The notes beneath the pieces were generated by a model. It was not told the origin of the DNA and searched no databases. It worked only from the letters and a program-made list of their open reading frames with translations. Of a stretch of 41,661 nucleotides of DNA, positions 8,301 through 15,596 are shown piece after piece; position 1 is the first letter of the stretch; each line of letters begins with the position of its first letter. The DNA is from Bacteroides sp. (lineage in GTDB: Bacteria; Bacteroidota; Bacteroidia; Bacteroidales; Bacteroidaceae), in assembly GCA_021201335.1 (NCBI GenBank), contig JAJQFD010000031.1, forward strand, positions 1-41,661, read 5' to 3'. Position numbers and translations under genes: made by a program.

Positions 8301-9134
8301 TTCCCTGAATTAAAGAGAGAGCAATATTTTGCTGCTAATGCTAAAGGAGATATTTTCCTCGAAGTACTGATGCGTTATGGCAACAAATACCAGACGGATA
8401 AATCAATCGCTTCCAATTCTCTTTTCGGAGGTGATAACGTCATTGATGTTGCTACCCCGGAAATACCGCAAGCAGACCGTTGGAATGATTTGGAGCGTTT
8501 AAATAAAGAAAGAGAGCTGGTCGGAATCTATCTTTCCGCTCATCCGTTAGATGAATATACAGTTGTGCTGCAACATGTCTGCAATACGAAAATGGCCGAA
8601 CTTGCTGATCGTTCTTCCCTGGAAAACCGTGAGATAACAATGGGAGGAATTGTGATAGCTGTTCGGCAAGGAACTTCTAAAAAAGGACATCCTTTTGGGA
8701 TTGCACGCATTGAGGATTATTCAGGTTCGGGTGAAATCGCCTTTTTTGGGCAAGACTGGATTACTTTCCAGAATTACATACAGGAGGGTCGCTTCCTCTA
8801 TATCCGGGCCAAATGTCAGCAGAAGCAATGGAATGCTAATGAATTGGATATAAAAGTTATTTCCATTGAACTACTATCGGATGTTAAAGAACGGCTTATT
8901 GAGAAGATCACCATCACTATTCCCCTTCCTCATTTAAATAAAGCAATGATCGCAGACCTATCTGCTTTGATCCATGAATCTCCGGGGGATGCTGAACTCT
9001 GTTTTAAAGTCATTGATCCGGATGATAATCAGATGAATCTGGATTTTGTTTCCCGTCCGGTGAAGCTTTCCGTTGGGAATGAACTTGTGACTTATTTAAA
9101 AGAACATCCCGAACTGGAATTCCGTATTAATTAA
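5337..9134 (+). CDS. dnaE: DNA polymerase III subunit alpha
   Basis: The replicative polymerase catalytic subunit, 1265 residues from the ATG at 5337. The frame is open further upstream to a TTG at 5247, but family members begin right at the PHP domain, here FVHLHVHTQYSLLDG. Domains in order: PHP (HLHVH, TDHGNMFG) to about residue 290; polymerase core with GPGRGSAAGSS and the catalytic aspartates in PDIDIDFDDDGR near residues 501-510; helix-hairpin-helix region (FGLGAVKGVG); and an OB fold near residues 1100-1180. A charged, probably coiled-coil insertion of about 50 residues (roughly 62-110) splits the PHP domain. It is divergent from psd, with trxA next downstream. Confidence 0.97.
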   Translation: MQDFVHLHVHTQYSLLDGQASVSALVDKAMKNGMKGIAVTDHGNMFGIKEFYNYVTKKNSGILKEIKALKKKIASIEKGEIQCEDKDAELAASKAQLAETEKKIFKPIIGCEMYVARRTLDKKEGKPDQSGYHLVVLAKNETGYHNLIKLVSKAWTDGYYMRPRTDRNELEKYHEGLIVCSACLGGEVPKRITNEQFYEAEEAIQWYKNLFGDDYYLELQRHRATVPNANHDAYPMQQHVNKHLIEYAKKHNIKLICTNDVHFVNEEHAEAHDRLICLSTGKDLDDPKRMYYTKQEWMKTREEMNELFSDVPEALSNTVEICDKVELYSIDNAPIMPQYEIPEDFGTEAGYREKYSEEDLFNEFTRDENGQVVMSEADAHNKIKSLGGYDKLYRIKLEGDYLAKLTFDKAKDKYGDPMAPEIKERLVFELHIMKTMGFPGYFLIVQDFIAAARQMGVSVGPGRGSAAGSSVAYCLGITQIDPVKYDLLFERFLNPDRISLPDIDIDFDDDGRGEVLRWVTDKYGVEKVAHIITYSTMATKMSLKDVARVQKLPLSESDRLTKLVPDRIPDKKVNLQNAIEYVPELQAAEASSDPLVKDTIKYAKILEGNVRGTGVHACGIIICRDDITDWVPVSTADDKETGEKMLVTQYEGSVIEETGLIKMDFLGLKILSIIKEAVENIRLCKGEDIDIDNISIEDPATYKLYSEGRTVGTFQFESAGMQKYLRELQPSTFEDLIAMNALYRPGPMDYIPDFIDRKHGRKPIVYDIPVMEQYLKDTYGITVYQEQVMLLSRLLGNFTRGESDALRKAMGKKIRAKLDEMKPKFIEGGKSNGHDPAILEKIWGDWEKFASYAFNKSHATCYSWVAYQTAYLKANYPSEYMAAVMSRSISNITEITKFMDECKSMGIEVLGPDVNESNLKFTVNKEGNIRFGLGAVKGVGENAVQAIVEERKANGPFKGIFDFVQRVNLNACNKKNMENLALAGGFDSFPELKREQYFAANAKGDIFLEVLMRYGNKYQTDKSIASNSLFGGDNVIDVATPEIPQADRWNDLERLNKERELVGIYLSAHPLDEYTVVLQHVCNTKMAELADRSSLENREITMGGIVIAVRQGTSKKGHPFGIARIEDYSGSGEIAFFGQDWITFQNYIQEGRFLYIRAKCQQKQWNANELDIKVISIELLSDVKERLIEKITITIPLPHLNKAMIADLSALIHESPGDAELCFKVIDPDDNQMNLDFVSRPVKLSVGNELVTYLKEHPELEFRIN

Positions 9135-9135
9135 T

Positions 9136-9143
9136 TATCTTTG
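9136..9143 (+). promoter_or_regulatory. candidate -7 box for trxA
   Basis: TATCTTTG followed by CA, immediately after the dnaE stop codon and 43 nt before the trxA ATG. It matches the Bacteroidota TAnnTTTG box exactly; a TTTG -33 element is not evident, since that position falls inside dnaE coding sequence. Confidence 0.5.
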
Positions 9144-9186
9144 CATATAGATTCAGTTAACGTATAATATAAAAAAGGAAAGTAAA

Positions 9187-9501
9187 ATGGCTTTAGAAAT
9201 TACTGATAGCAATGTACAAGAACTATTAGATAGTGGTAAACCCGTAGTTATTGACTTTTGGGCCCCGTGGTGTGGACCATGTAAAATGGTAGGACCTATT
9301 ATCGAAGAACTTGCTCAGGAATATGAGGGGCAAGTAATCATCGGTAAGTGTGATGTTGATGAGAATTCAGATCTTCCTGCATCTTACGGTATCCGCAATA
9401 TTCCTACTATCTTATTTTTTAAGAATGGTGAACTTGCAGGTAAGCATGTTGGTGCTGCGTCCAAAATTGTTCTTGCTGATAAGATTAAGGCTTTATTATA
9501 A
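9187..9501 (+). CDS. trxA: thioredoxin
   Basis: A small cytosolic disulfide reductase of 104 residues. The active site WCGPC is at residues 28-32, preceded by the VIDFWAP strand. The cis-proline loop (RNIPTILFF) and the final helix with KIVLADKIKALL are all present and at normal spacing. Its own TAnnTTTG box follows dnaE directly, so it is probably transcribed independently of the polymerase gene. Confidence 0.95.
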   Translation: MALEITDSNVQELLDSGKPVVIDFWAPWCGPCKMVGPIIEELAQEYEGQVIIGKCDVDENSDLPASYGIRNIPTILFFKNGELAGKHVGAASKIVLADKIKALL

Positions 9502-9512
9502 TTATAATTGCT

Positions 9513-9524
9513 TCGTTTAAACGA
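9513..9524. other. 12-bp perfect palindrome after trxA
   Basis: TCGTTTAAACGA lies 12 nt after the trxA stop and is followed by a loose T-rich tract. It is short and AT-centred, so it is at best a weak terminator; it may simply be chance. Confidence 0.25.
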
Positions 9525-9577
9525 GTTTATTTCGTATAATTTAGCTTTTATAAGTAAACACTCAAATTAAACACTTT

Positions 9578-9913
9578 ATGGGACTGGAAGAAGATTTCTT
9601 ATTGAGTGATGCAGACGACGAAAAAACTGTCGAATACATCAAAAACTACTTATCTCAGGAACTGAAAGAAAAGTTTTCGGACGATGAGTTGTATTACTTT
9701 GTGGATCTGATTGACGAGTATTATTCCGAAAGTGGTATCCTGGATGCCGAACCGGACGAAGAAGGCTATGTAAATATCGACCTGGAAAAGGTAGCAGAAT
9801 ACATCGTTAAAGAAGCCAGGAAAAACGAAGTGGGTGAATATGATCCAGAGGAAATCTTATTTGTCGTACAGGGAGAAATGGAATATGGAAACTCTTTAGG
9901 ACAAGTAGAATAG
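9578..9913 (+). CDS. conserved small acidic protein, unknown function
   Basis: A 111-residue, strongly acidic protein without signal peptide, membrane segment or metal motif. It looks all-helical: TVEYIKNYLSQELKEKFSDDE, DELYYFVDLIDEYYSESG and LEKVAEYIVKEARKNEVGEY read as amphipathic helices rich in Asp, Glu and Tyr. I do not recognise a named family. Its place after trxA and its regular codon use suggest a real cytosolic gene. The acidic character would suit an interaction partner of a basic protein or nucleic-acid-mimicking protein, but that is speculation. It ends at the shared bidirectional terminator. Confidence 0.75.
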   Translation: MGLEEDFLLSDADDEKTVEYIKNYLSQELKEKFSDDELYYFVDLIDEYYSESGILDAEPDEEGYVNIDLEKVAEYIVKEARKNEVGEYDPEEILFVVQGEMEYGNSLGQVE

Positions 9914-9926
9914 TAGTCTTATATAC

Positions 9927-9998
9927 AACAACAAAGAGCATTTGAAATACATGTCAATCATTCCTGGCTGGCAATATTTTCAAATGCTCTTTGTTGTT
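9927..9998. terminator. bidirectional terminator, 21-bp perfect stem
   Basis: Positions 9927-9947 and 9978-9998 are exact reverse complements over 21 bp, separated by a 30-nt loop. The arms begin AACAACAAAG and end TTGTTGTT. It lies exactly between two convergent genes, the acidic protein (stop at 9913) and the RDD gene (stop at 9997-9999), so it probably serves both. The arm overlaps the RDD stop codon. Confidence 0.7.
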
Positions 9999-10728
9999 AT
10001 ATGATTTCCAGTGCATAATACTGGTAATCTCGTATCAATGTTTGAAGAAATAGAGTATCATTCATTCCGTGAGAATTGACTGCCAAAAGTTCTCTGATTT
10101 TCTTCGACAATTGCGCAATTAATTGCGTTCGCTTTTTTGACGGAGATTCCAGCGTCTTCAAAATCACGTTAATTTGTTCCAGAGACAAATCTGCTGCTTG
10201 TGGAAATGTAGGGTGATAGTTCTCTGTCAGGAAATCGAATTCGTCTAGTGATACCTGTATTTTCTTATAATTTTTCTCTTTAATAACCATTGTTCCTGCT
10301 GCAAGATCACCCAGGCGTTGGTTGTTTTGGGTTAATAAGATAACTAATAATCCTAAACCGCCGGTAAGCGGAACATCTACAATAAATAGAAGCCACCGCA
10401 GTAGGTATGAACTGAGCGTAGGCCTGCTTCCATCCAACTTAACTACCCTTATTCCCAACAACATTTTTCCCAGGCTCTGTCCATTATTAAAGACTTCCAT
10501 TAATAAAGAATAACATAACATTGGCAAGTATAAGATGAAGAGAAAAATTACCGTAGATATTTCTGATCTGTTTAATAACTTTAGCAGGTCTAAGATAAAG
10601 ATGGAGGATAATAAATAGATGAACAGAAAAATATAATCAACGGAAATGGCAAGTATACGCTCTCCGGCACTGGCGGGTACCTGATTGATGCGTACAAACT
10701 GTCCGGTTAAGATGGTAGACTCTGCCAT
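9997..10728 (-). CDS. RDD family membrane protein
   Basis: A 243-residue membrane protein with the RDD layout. The Arg-containing first helix (AGERILAISVDYIFLFIYLL, residues about 21-40) has an Asp in the membrane. A second hydrophobic helix follows, then the NGQSLGKMLLGIRVVK loop, then a third helix with an Asp (LLFIVDVPLTGG) and the QRLGDLAAGTMVI end motif. RDD proteins are thought to act in transport or in assembling other membrane proteins. The last 70 or so residues form a soluble helical extension. It diverges from the SpoIIM-MoxR-DUF58 operon, and RDD genes recur beside such operons, so a shared role is plausible. Confidence 0.85.
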   Translation of the reverse strand: MAESTILTGQFVRINQVPASAGERILAISVDYIFLFIYLLSSIFILDLLKLLNRSEISTVIFLFILYLPMLCYSLLMEVFNNGQSLGKMLLGIRVVKLDGSRPTLSSYLLRWLLFIVDVPLTGGLGLLVILLTQNNQRLGDLAAGTMVIKEKNYKKIQVSLDEFDFLTENYHPTFPQAADLSLEQINVILKTLESPSKKRTQLIAQLSKKIRELLAVNSHGMNDTLFLQTLIRDYQYYALEII

Positions 10729-10776
10729 TTTTTGAAACTAATACTTCATTTGATTGCAAATATATCATAAATCTCT

Positions 10777-10784
10777 TACTTTTG
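10777..10784 (+). promoter_or_regulatory. candidate -7 box for the SpoIIM operon
   Basis: TACTTTTG followed by C, in the 100-bp gap between the divergent RDD and SpoIIM genes. A TTTG lies upstream at 10749-10752, but the 24-nt spacing is long for this promoter class. Confidence 0.4.
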
Positions 10785-10828
10785 CTTTTGTATAAGCTAA
10801 ATCTTTCACGGCAACTACTCAAAACAAT

Positions 10829-11791
10829 ATGAAAGAGGTAACCTTTATTCGTCGAAATATAGAAAAGTGGAGGAAGACTGAACAGGTAGTGGATCAAGCG
10901 AATAAATTAAATCCTGATCAACTGGCTGATGCTTATACAGACCTCACGGCTGATCTTGCTTTTGCACAGACTCATTATCCTCATTCCCGCATAACCATTT
11001 ATCTCAATAACCTGGCTTCAGCCCTTCATAATGTTATTTACCGGAACAAACGCGAGAAGTGGTCACGTGTTATTACTTACTGGACACAGGAGGTTCCGTT
11101 GATCATGTTTTACGGCCGGAAGGAATTAATGATCTCCATGATGATTTTCGGCATCAGTGCAGTAATCGGGATTATTTCAACTGTATATGATGAAAATTTT
11201 GCCCGTCTGATAATGACTGACAGGTATATTGATATGACGCTTGAAAATATAGCAAATGGTACACCAATGGCCGTTTACAGCGGTGCGGATGAAGTGTCCA
11301 TGTTCCTTGGCATTACCCTTAATAATGTCATGGTTGCTTTCAATACGTTTGTCTTTGGCATGTTTACAAGTTTTGGAACAGGTTATATCCTTTTTAAAAA
11401 CGGCGTCATGATGGGCTCGATAGAAACTTTCTTCTACCAGCAGGGTGTGCTGGGTGAATCCTTATTAACTGTATTCCTGCATGGTACTCTTGAAATCTGG
11501 GTTATTATTGTGGCTGGCGCTGGAGGTATAGCTTTAGGTAATGGCTGGTTGTTTCCCGGAACATATTCGAGATTGGAATCTTTCAGGCGGGGAGCTGTCA
11601 AGGGGTTGAAAATAGTCATCGGTACTGTACCCATTTTTATTTTGGCAGGTTTTATTGAGGGATTCCTGACGCGTCATACTCATTTGCCAGTATATATAAG
11701 GCTGGGTATTATACTGTTTTCTCTTGCTTTTATTATATATTACTATTTTTACTTACCAAATAAAATATATCATGGACACACCAAAAAATAA
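10829..11791 (+). CDS. SpoIIM/DUF95 family membrane protein
   Basis: A 320-residue protein related to stage II sporulation protein M (DUF95). The first 90 or so residues are soluble and helical, starting FIRRNIEKWRKTEQVV as in the family. They are followed by several membrane helices, with the conserved stretches NNVMVAFNTFVFGMFTSFGT and HGTLEIWVIIVAGAGGIALG. In spore formers SpoIIM works with a peptidoglycan hydrolase complex during engulfment; this organism type does not sporulate, so the family has another membrane job here. It is the first gene of a six-gene plus-strand run ending in MoxR and DUF58 and overlaps the next gene by 20 bp. Confidence 0.88.
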   Translation: MKEVTFIRRNIEKWRKTEQVVDQANKLNPDQLADAYTDLTADLAFAQTHYPHSRITIYLNNLASALHNVIYRNKREKWSRVITYWTQEVPLIMFYGRKELMISMMIFGISAVIGIISTVYDENFARLIMTDRYIDMTLENIANGTPMAVYSGADEVSMFLGITLNNVMVAFNTFVFGMFTSFGTGYILFKNGVMMGSIETFFYQQGVLGESLLTVFLHGTLEIWVIIVAGAGGIALGNGWLFPGTYSRLESFRRGAVKGLKIVIGTVPIFILAGFIEGFLTRHTHLPVYIRLGIILFSLAFIIYYYFYLPNKIYHGHTKK

Positions 11792-12707
11792 AATTGCATT
11801 TTACGCACAGCGATCATTCAGTGAGAAAATGAATGTATCATTTGACTTTATTAAAGAGAATTGGAAACCGTTACTGAAATACTCCACATATTTTATTTTA
11901 CCTCTATGTTTGTTGCAAGCGTTGAGTTTGAATGGAATTTTGAAAACCATTTTTAATCCAGAATTTGCCAATAATATAGAGTTGGATACTTTTGGCGGCG
12001 AAATGGCAGCTTTTTGGCTCCATTATGTCTTATCATTTCTTTTTTCATATATCGGAAGTATAATAATAGGTGCTGTAATATATGGTTTGATAAAAACATA
12101 TAATGATCGACCAGGAGGTCTGGAAAATATTACTTTGAGCGAACTTTGGCCCTTATTCCTAAGCAATGCCGGTAGGTTACTTCTCCAACTAATCATCGGT
12201 TTCTTCTTAATGCTTTTTGTGTGGGGATTGATTTTCGTATTGGGATTTTTAGTTTCCTGGTTGACATTGTTACTTACTATCCCCCTCTTTCTGATTATTA
12301 TTGTGCCGCTTATGCTTTGGGCCCCCGTTTACTTATATGAGCGTATCGATATTTTTAGTGCTTTAGGAAAAGCCTTCCGCTTAGGTTTTGCCACATGGGG
12401 AGGTGTTTTTGCCATTATGTTTATTATGGGAATTATTGCCAATGTTCTCCAGGGAGTTATATCCCTGCCTTGGGGTATCTCTTTTGCTGTTAGCTACTTA
12501 TTTACCCTCAGCGAATTCGGTGGAAGCGGTGATCTATCTATAGGAGCTAACTTCATGAATTATATTTTTGCTGTGATGATGACTTATGGAATTTATATAT
12601 CCATGATTCTTGTGCTGGTAGGAATTTCTTATCAATATTCCCATGCCAACGAAAAAGTTTCAAATATCTCAGTTGAAAGTGATATTGAGAACTTCGAACA
12701 ACTTTAA
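11772..12707 (+). CDS. multi-pass membrane protein, unknown function
   Basis: A 311-residue protein using the ATG at 11772; the longer frame from 11724 reads back into the SpoIIM-like gene and begins with an unlikely sequence. About six hydrophobic segments are seen: one near residues 36-54, a pair around 80-105, long ones around 140-190, and others near 215-240 and 265-290. A short soluble N-terminus (QRSFSEKMNVSFDFIKENWK) looks amphipathic. I do not recognise a named family; it resembles integral membrane proteins that sit between SpoIIM-like and DUF4129 genes in Bacteroidetes. Translational coupling with the previous gene (20-bp overlap) argues for a shared complex. Confidence 0.75.
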   Translation: MDTPKNKIAFYAQRSFSEKMNVSFDFIKENWKPLLKYSTYFILPLCLLQALSLNGILKTIFNPEFANNIELDTFGGEMAAFWLHYVLSFLFSYIGSIIIGAVIYGLIKTYNDRPGGLENITLSELWPLFLSNAGRLLLQLIIGFFLMLFVWGLIFVLGFLVSWLTLLLTIPLFLIIIVPLMLWAPVYLYERIDIFSALGKAFRLGFATWGGVFAIMFIMGIIANVLQGVISLPWGISFAVSYLFTLSEFGGSGDLSIGANFMNYIFAVMMTYGIYISMILVLVGISYQYSHANEKVSNISVESDIENFEQL

Positions 12708-12716
12708 TATCACTTA

Positions 12717-13340
12717 ATGACGTTGCAGAACGATACATTAGTATATAACATAGAACGGATTGTTGAATGGCAATCTAAGCCAAACTATGATTATAACCGG
12801 GAACTGACAACGCCTGAAGTTAATCTATATGAAATTTTAGTACGATGGATATTCGAAGTACTGGAAAAAATATTCGGTAGCCGTTTCGCAACCGATTTTG
12901 CGGAACCTGTCCTAATCCTCCTTTTTATAGTAGTAATTACTCTCATTGTTTGGCTTTTGTATAGAAGTCGTCCAGAGTTATTTGTTCGTTCCCATAAATC
13001 AAAACTTGCGTATAATGTACAGGAAGATACCATTTACGGAATTGATTTAGAGGAAGAAATACATAGAAGCTTGAAGGATGGAAATTACAAAGAAGCATCC
13101 CGTTTTCTTTATCTGCAAACGTTGAAATATTTAAGTGATAAAAACATTATAGACTGGCAAATATTTAAAACTCCTACAGAATATATTTATGAGGTGAAAC
13201 CGGAAGACTTGTATGGTCCTTTCAAAACCCTAACAAATCAGTTCCTGCGAATCCGGTATGGAAATTACGAGGCGACTGATTCTCTTTTTGAGGAATTGTT
13301 GGCATTGCAACAAAGGATAATGAAAGGAGAGGACAAATGA
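12717..13340 (+). CDS. DUF4129 domain-containing protein
   Basis: A 207-residue protein with a single transmembrane helix at about residues 62-82 (PVLILLFIVVITLIVWLLY). A C-terminal helical domain follows, with EEEIHRSLKDGNYKEASRFLYLQTLKYL, the pattern of DUF4129, which is often found at the end of transglutaminase-like membrane proteins. The final helices contain LTNQFLRIRYGNYEA. DUF4129 genes commonly neighbour MoxR and DUF58. It overlaps the DUF4350 gene by 4 bp (ATGA), a typical coupled junction. Confidence 0.82.
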   Translation: MTLQNDTLVYNIERIVEWQSKPNYDYNRELTTPEVNLYEILVRWIFEVLEKIFGSRFATDFAEPVLILLFIVVITLIVWLLYRSRPELFVRSHKSKLAYNVQEDTIYGIDLEEEIHRSLKDGNYKEASRFLYLQTLKYLSDKNIIDWQIFKTPTEYIYEVKPEDLYGPFKTLTNQFLRIRYGNYEATDSLFEELLALQQRIMKGEDK

Positions 13341-14605
13341 AAGGAAGTCGGCTATATATCATATTCATTCTCTTGTTTCTGGTTATTTTGTTTATTTTTG
13401 AACACAACCTCCCCAAGCAATTTGTCTGGCGCGCGACTTTTTCCCAGAATGATCATCAACCTTTTGGGTGTGCAGTATTTGATGATGTTGTTTCCGTCTC
13501 CTTTCCATTGGATTATGAGGTAATTGATAAAACATTCTATCAGCTAAATAATAGTTTAGAAGATGAGAATGAGGAATCACCTTCTTACCATATATTATCC
13601 ATTTCAGAACGTTTGGAATTAACGAAGCTGGATATTGAGGCCCTTTTAAGCTTAGCTGCTAATGGCAGTAAAATCATGCTGGTCGCCTCTTCTTTTAACG
13701 AAGAATTAAGTGATACACTCGTCTTCGGTTGCTCTTATGAATACTATAATATTCACAATCTAAGGAAATACGCTACTACTTATTTTACCCGTGATACAAT
13801 CTGTTGGAAAGATACGTTGCATTACCCGACCGGGTGTTTTGGATTTTATCCACATGTATGCCCTGCATATTTTTACGACTCCGATTCATTGAATATCACA
13901 TTAGCCGAAAAGGTTGAATACTACAGTTCTCTGAATGAAGATTCGACCGAGATTAGTGAAAATTATAGTTATCCGGTGGCCATTACCCAACCGATAGGAA
14001 AAGGAGAGATTACGCTTGTTTCCACTCCTTATCTATTTACCAATTACGGGATGCTGGATCATGGAAATGCAGCCTATTTGTTCCGCCTGCTTTCCCGATT
14101 AAAAGATGCTCCCCTGGTTCGTACCGAAGCTTATGGCCCGATGAAAGGAGAACAGCAGTCACCGTTTCGTTATTTTCTGTCGCAGCCACCCTTGCGATGG
14201 GGATTGTATATGACCATTATCGTATTGATTCTCTTTATGATATTTACAGCACGTCGGAAACAGCGGGTAATACCTGTCATTCGTCAACCACAGAACAAAT
14301 CTCTTGAATTTACCGAATTGATAGGAACACTTTATTTCCAGAAGAAAAATCACAGTGACCTTGTTCGTAAGAAATATATTTATTTTGCCGAGACTTTACG
14401 CAGAACCATTCAAGTAAATATAGAGAATGAAGAGAATGATACCGAACTGGCAGAGCACCTTGCTCACAAAACTGGAATGGAGAAAGAGAAGGTAGAAATA
14501 ACCTTGCGAAAAATCCGCCCAGTTGTTCGAGGTGAGAAAAAAGTCGATGAGACAGAAATGAAAAATCTTATCGATGAAATTAATCAGATTATCAACCATC
14601 TATAA
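13337..14605 (+). CDS. DUF4350 domain-containing membrane protein
   Basis: A 422-residue protein with an N-terminal membrane anchor (about residues 6-22) and an extracytoplasmic domain of about 250 residues. Within it, LDIEALLSLAANGSKIMLVASSF and IGKGEITLVSTPYLFTNYG match the DUF4350 pattern, a glutamine-amidotransferase-like fold without an obvious catalytic Cys. A second membrane helix lies near residues 285-303, followed by a helical cytosolic tail of about 115 residues that could contact the MoxR ATPase. No enzymatic residues can be assigned. Its stop precedes the MoxR ATG by 19 nt. Confidence 0.82.
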   Translation: MKGSRLYIIFILLFLVILFIFEHNLPKQFVWRATFSQNDHQPFGCAVFDDVVSVSFPLDYEVIDKTFYQLNNSLEDENEESPSYHILSISERLELTKLDIEALLSLAANGSKIMLVASSFNEELSDTLVFGCSYEYYNIHNLRKYATTYFTRDTICWKDTLHYPTGCFGFYPHVCPAYFYDSDSLNITLAEKVEYYSSLNEDSTEISENYSYPVAITQPIGKGEITLVSTPYLFTNYGMLDHGNAAYLFRLLSRLKDAPLVRTEAYGPMKGEQQSPFRYFLSQPPLRWGLYMTIIVLILFMIFTARRKQRVIPVIRQPQNKSLEFTELIGTLYFQKKNHSDLVRKKYIYFAETLRRTIQVNIENEENDTELAEHLAHKTGMEKEKVEITLRKIRPVVRGEKKVDETEMKNLIDEINQIINHL

Positions 14606-14624
14606 AATAGAAAGTTACCGCCTT

Positions 14625-15596
14625 ATGGAAGAGATGAACGAACGTACAGATTTGACACTCTTTGCAGAGAAAATGCAGGAGTTGAAACAACATATCTCTA
14701 ATGTGATTGTTGGGCAGGAAAAGACTGTTGATTTGGTCTTAACGGCTATCCTGGCTAACGGACATGTATTGCTGGAAGGAGTACCCGGAGTAGCAAAAAC
14801 ACTGCTGGCCCGTTTAGTCTCCAAATTAATCGATGCAGATTTCAGCCGTATTCAGTTTACCCCCGACCTGATGCCAAGTGATGTACTGGGTACGACTGTA
14901 TTCAATATGAAAACCAGTGATTTCGATTTTCACAAAGGACCTATTTTCGCGGATATGATATTGGTAGACGAAATCAATCGGGCTCCCGCCAAAACACAAT
15001 CGGCCCTTTTCGAGGTAATGGAAGAACGACAAATCAGTATTGATGGAAATACATACCAGATGGGAGAACTTTATACGATTCTTGCCACCCAAAATCCGGT
15101 AGAGCAAGAGGGTACGTATAAACTGCCGGAAGCCCAACTTGACCGTTTTTTGCTTAAAATCACCATTGACTATCCTTCTCTGGAAGAAGAAATAAGCATA
15201 TTGGAACGGCATCATACCCGAAGCCGGCTAGTGAAACTCGAAGAAGTGAAGCCTGTTATTACCAAAGAAGAATTACTTTCTTTACGCAAACTTACCGAGG
15301 CTGTTTTTGTGGAGCAATCTTTGTTACGGTACATTGCCACTATCATCCAGCAAACCCGTAGTAGTAAAGCGGTGTTTTTGGGAGCTTCGCCCCGGGCGTC
15401 CGTGGCGATGATGCAGGCTTCTAAAGCGTATGCATTGTTACAGGGGAGAGATTTTATCACTCCAGAAGACATCAAATTTGTAGCTCCGTATGTATTGCAA
15501 CATCGGTTGATCCTGACCGCTGAGGCTGAAATGGAAGGTTTCTCTGCTGTGAAAGTAACCCAGCGTTTGATAGATAAAGTAGAAGTACCTAAATAA
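14625..15596 (+). CDS. MoxR family AAA+ ATPase
   Basis: A cytosolic chaperone-like ATPase of 323 residues. I use the ATG at 14625, because the frame extending to 14574 lies within the previous gene; a further ATG 9 nt later is also possible. Walker A is GVPGVAKT (52-59), Walker B MILVDEINRAP (about 111-121), sensor 1 is in LATQNP, and an arginine finger region follows in LPEAQLDRFLLK. MoxR ATPases usually act with a von Willebrand-type protein to remodel or activate a partner. The partner here is presumably the DUF58 protein, whose gene overlaps the stop codon. The surrounding membrane genes suggest it works on an envelope complex. Confidence 0.93.
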   Translation: MEEMNERTDLTLFAEKMQELKQHISNVIVGQEKTVDLVLTAILANGHVLLEGVPGVAKTLLARLVSKLIDADFSRIQFTPDLMPSDVLGTTVFNMKTSDFDFHKGPIFADMILVDEINRAPAKTQSALFEVMEERQISIDGNTYQMGELYTILATQNPVEQEGTYKLPEAQLDRFLLKITIDYPSLEEEISILERHHTRSRLVKLEEVKPVITKEELLSLRKLTEAVFVEQSLLRYIATIIQQTRSSKAVFLGASPRASVAMMQASKAYALLQGRDFITPEDIKFVAPYVLQHRLILTAEAEMEGFSAVKVTQRLIDKVEVPK

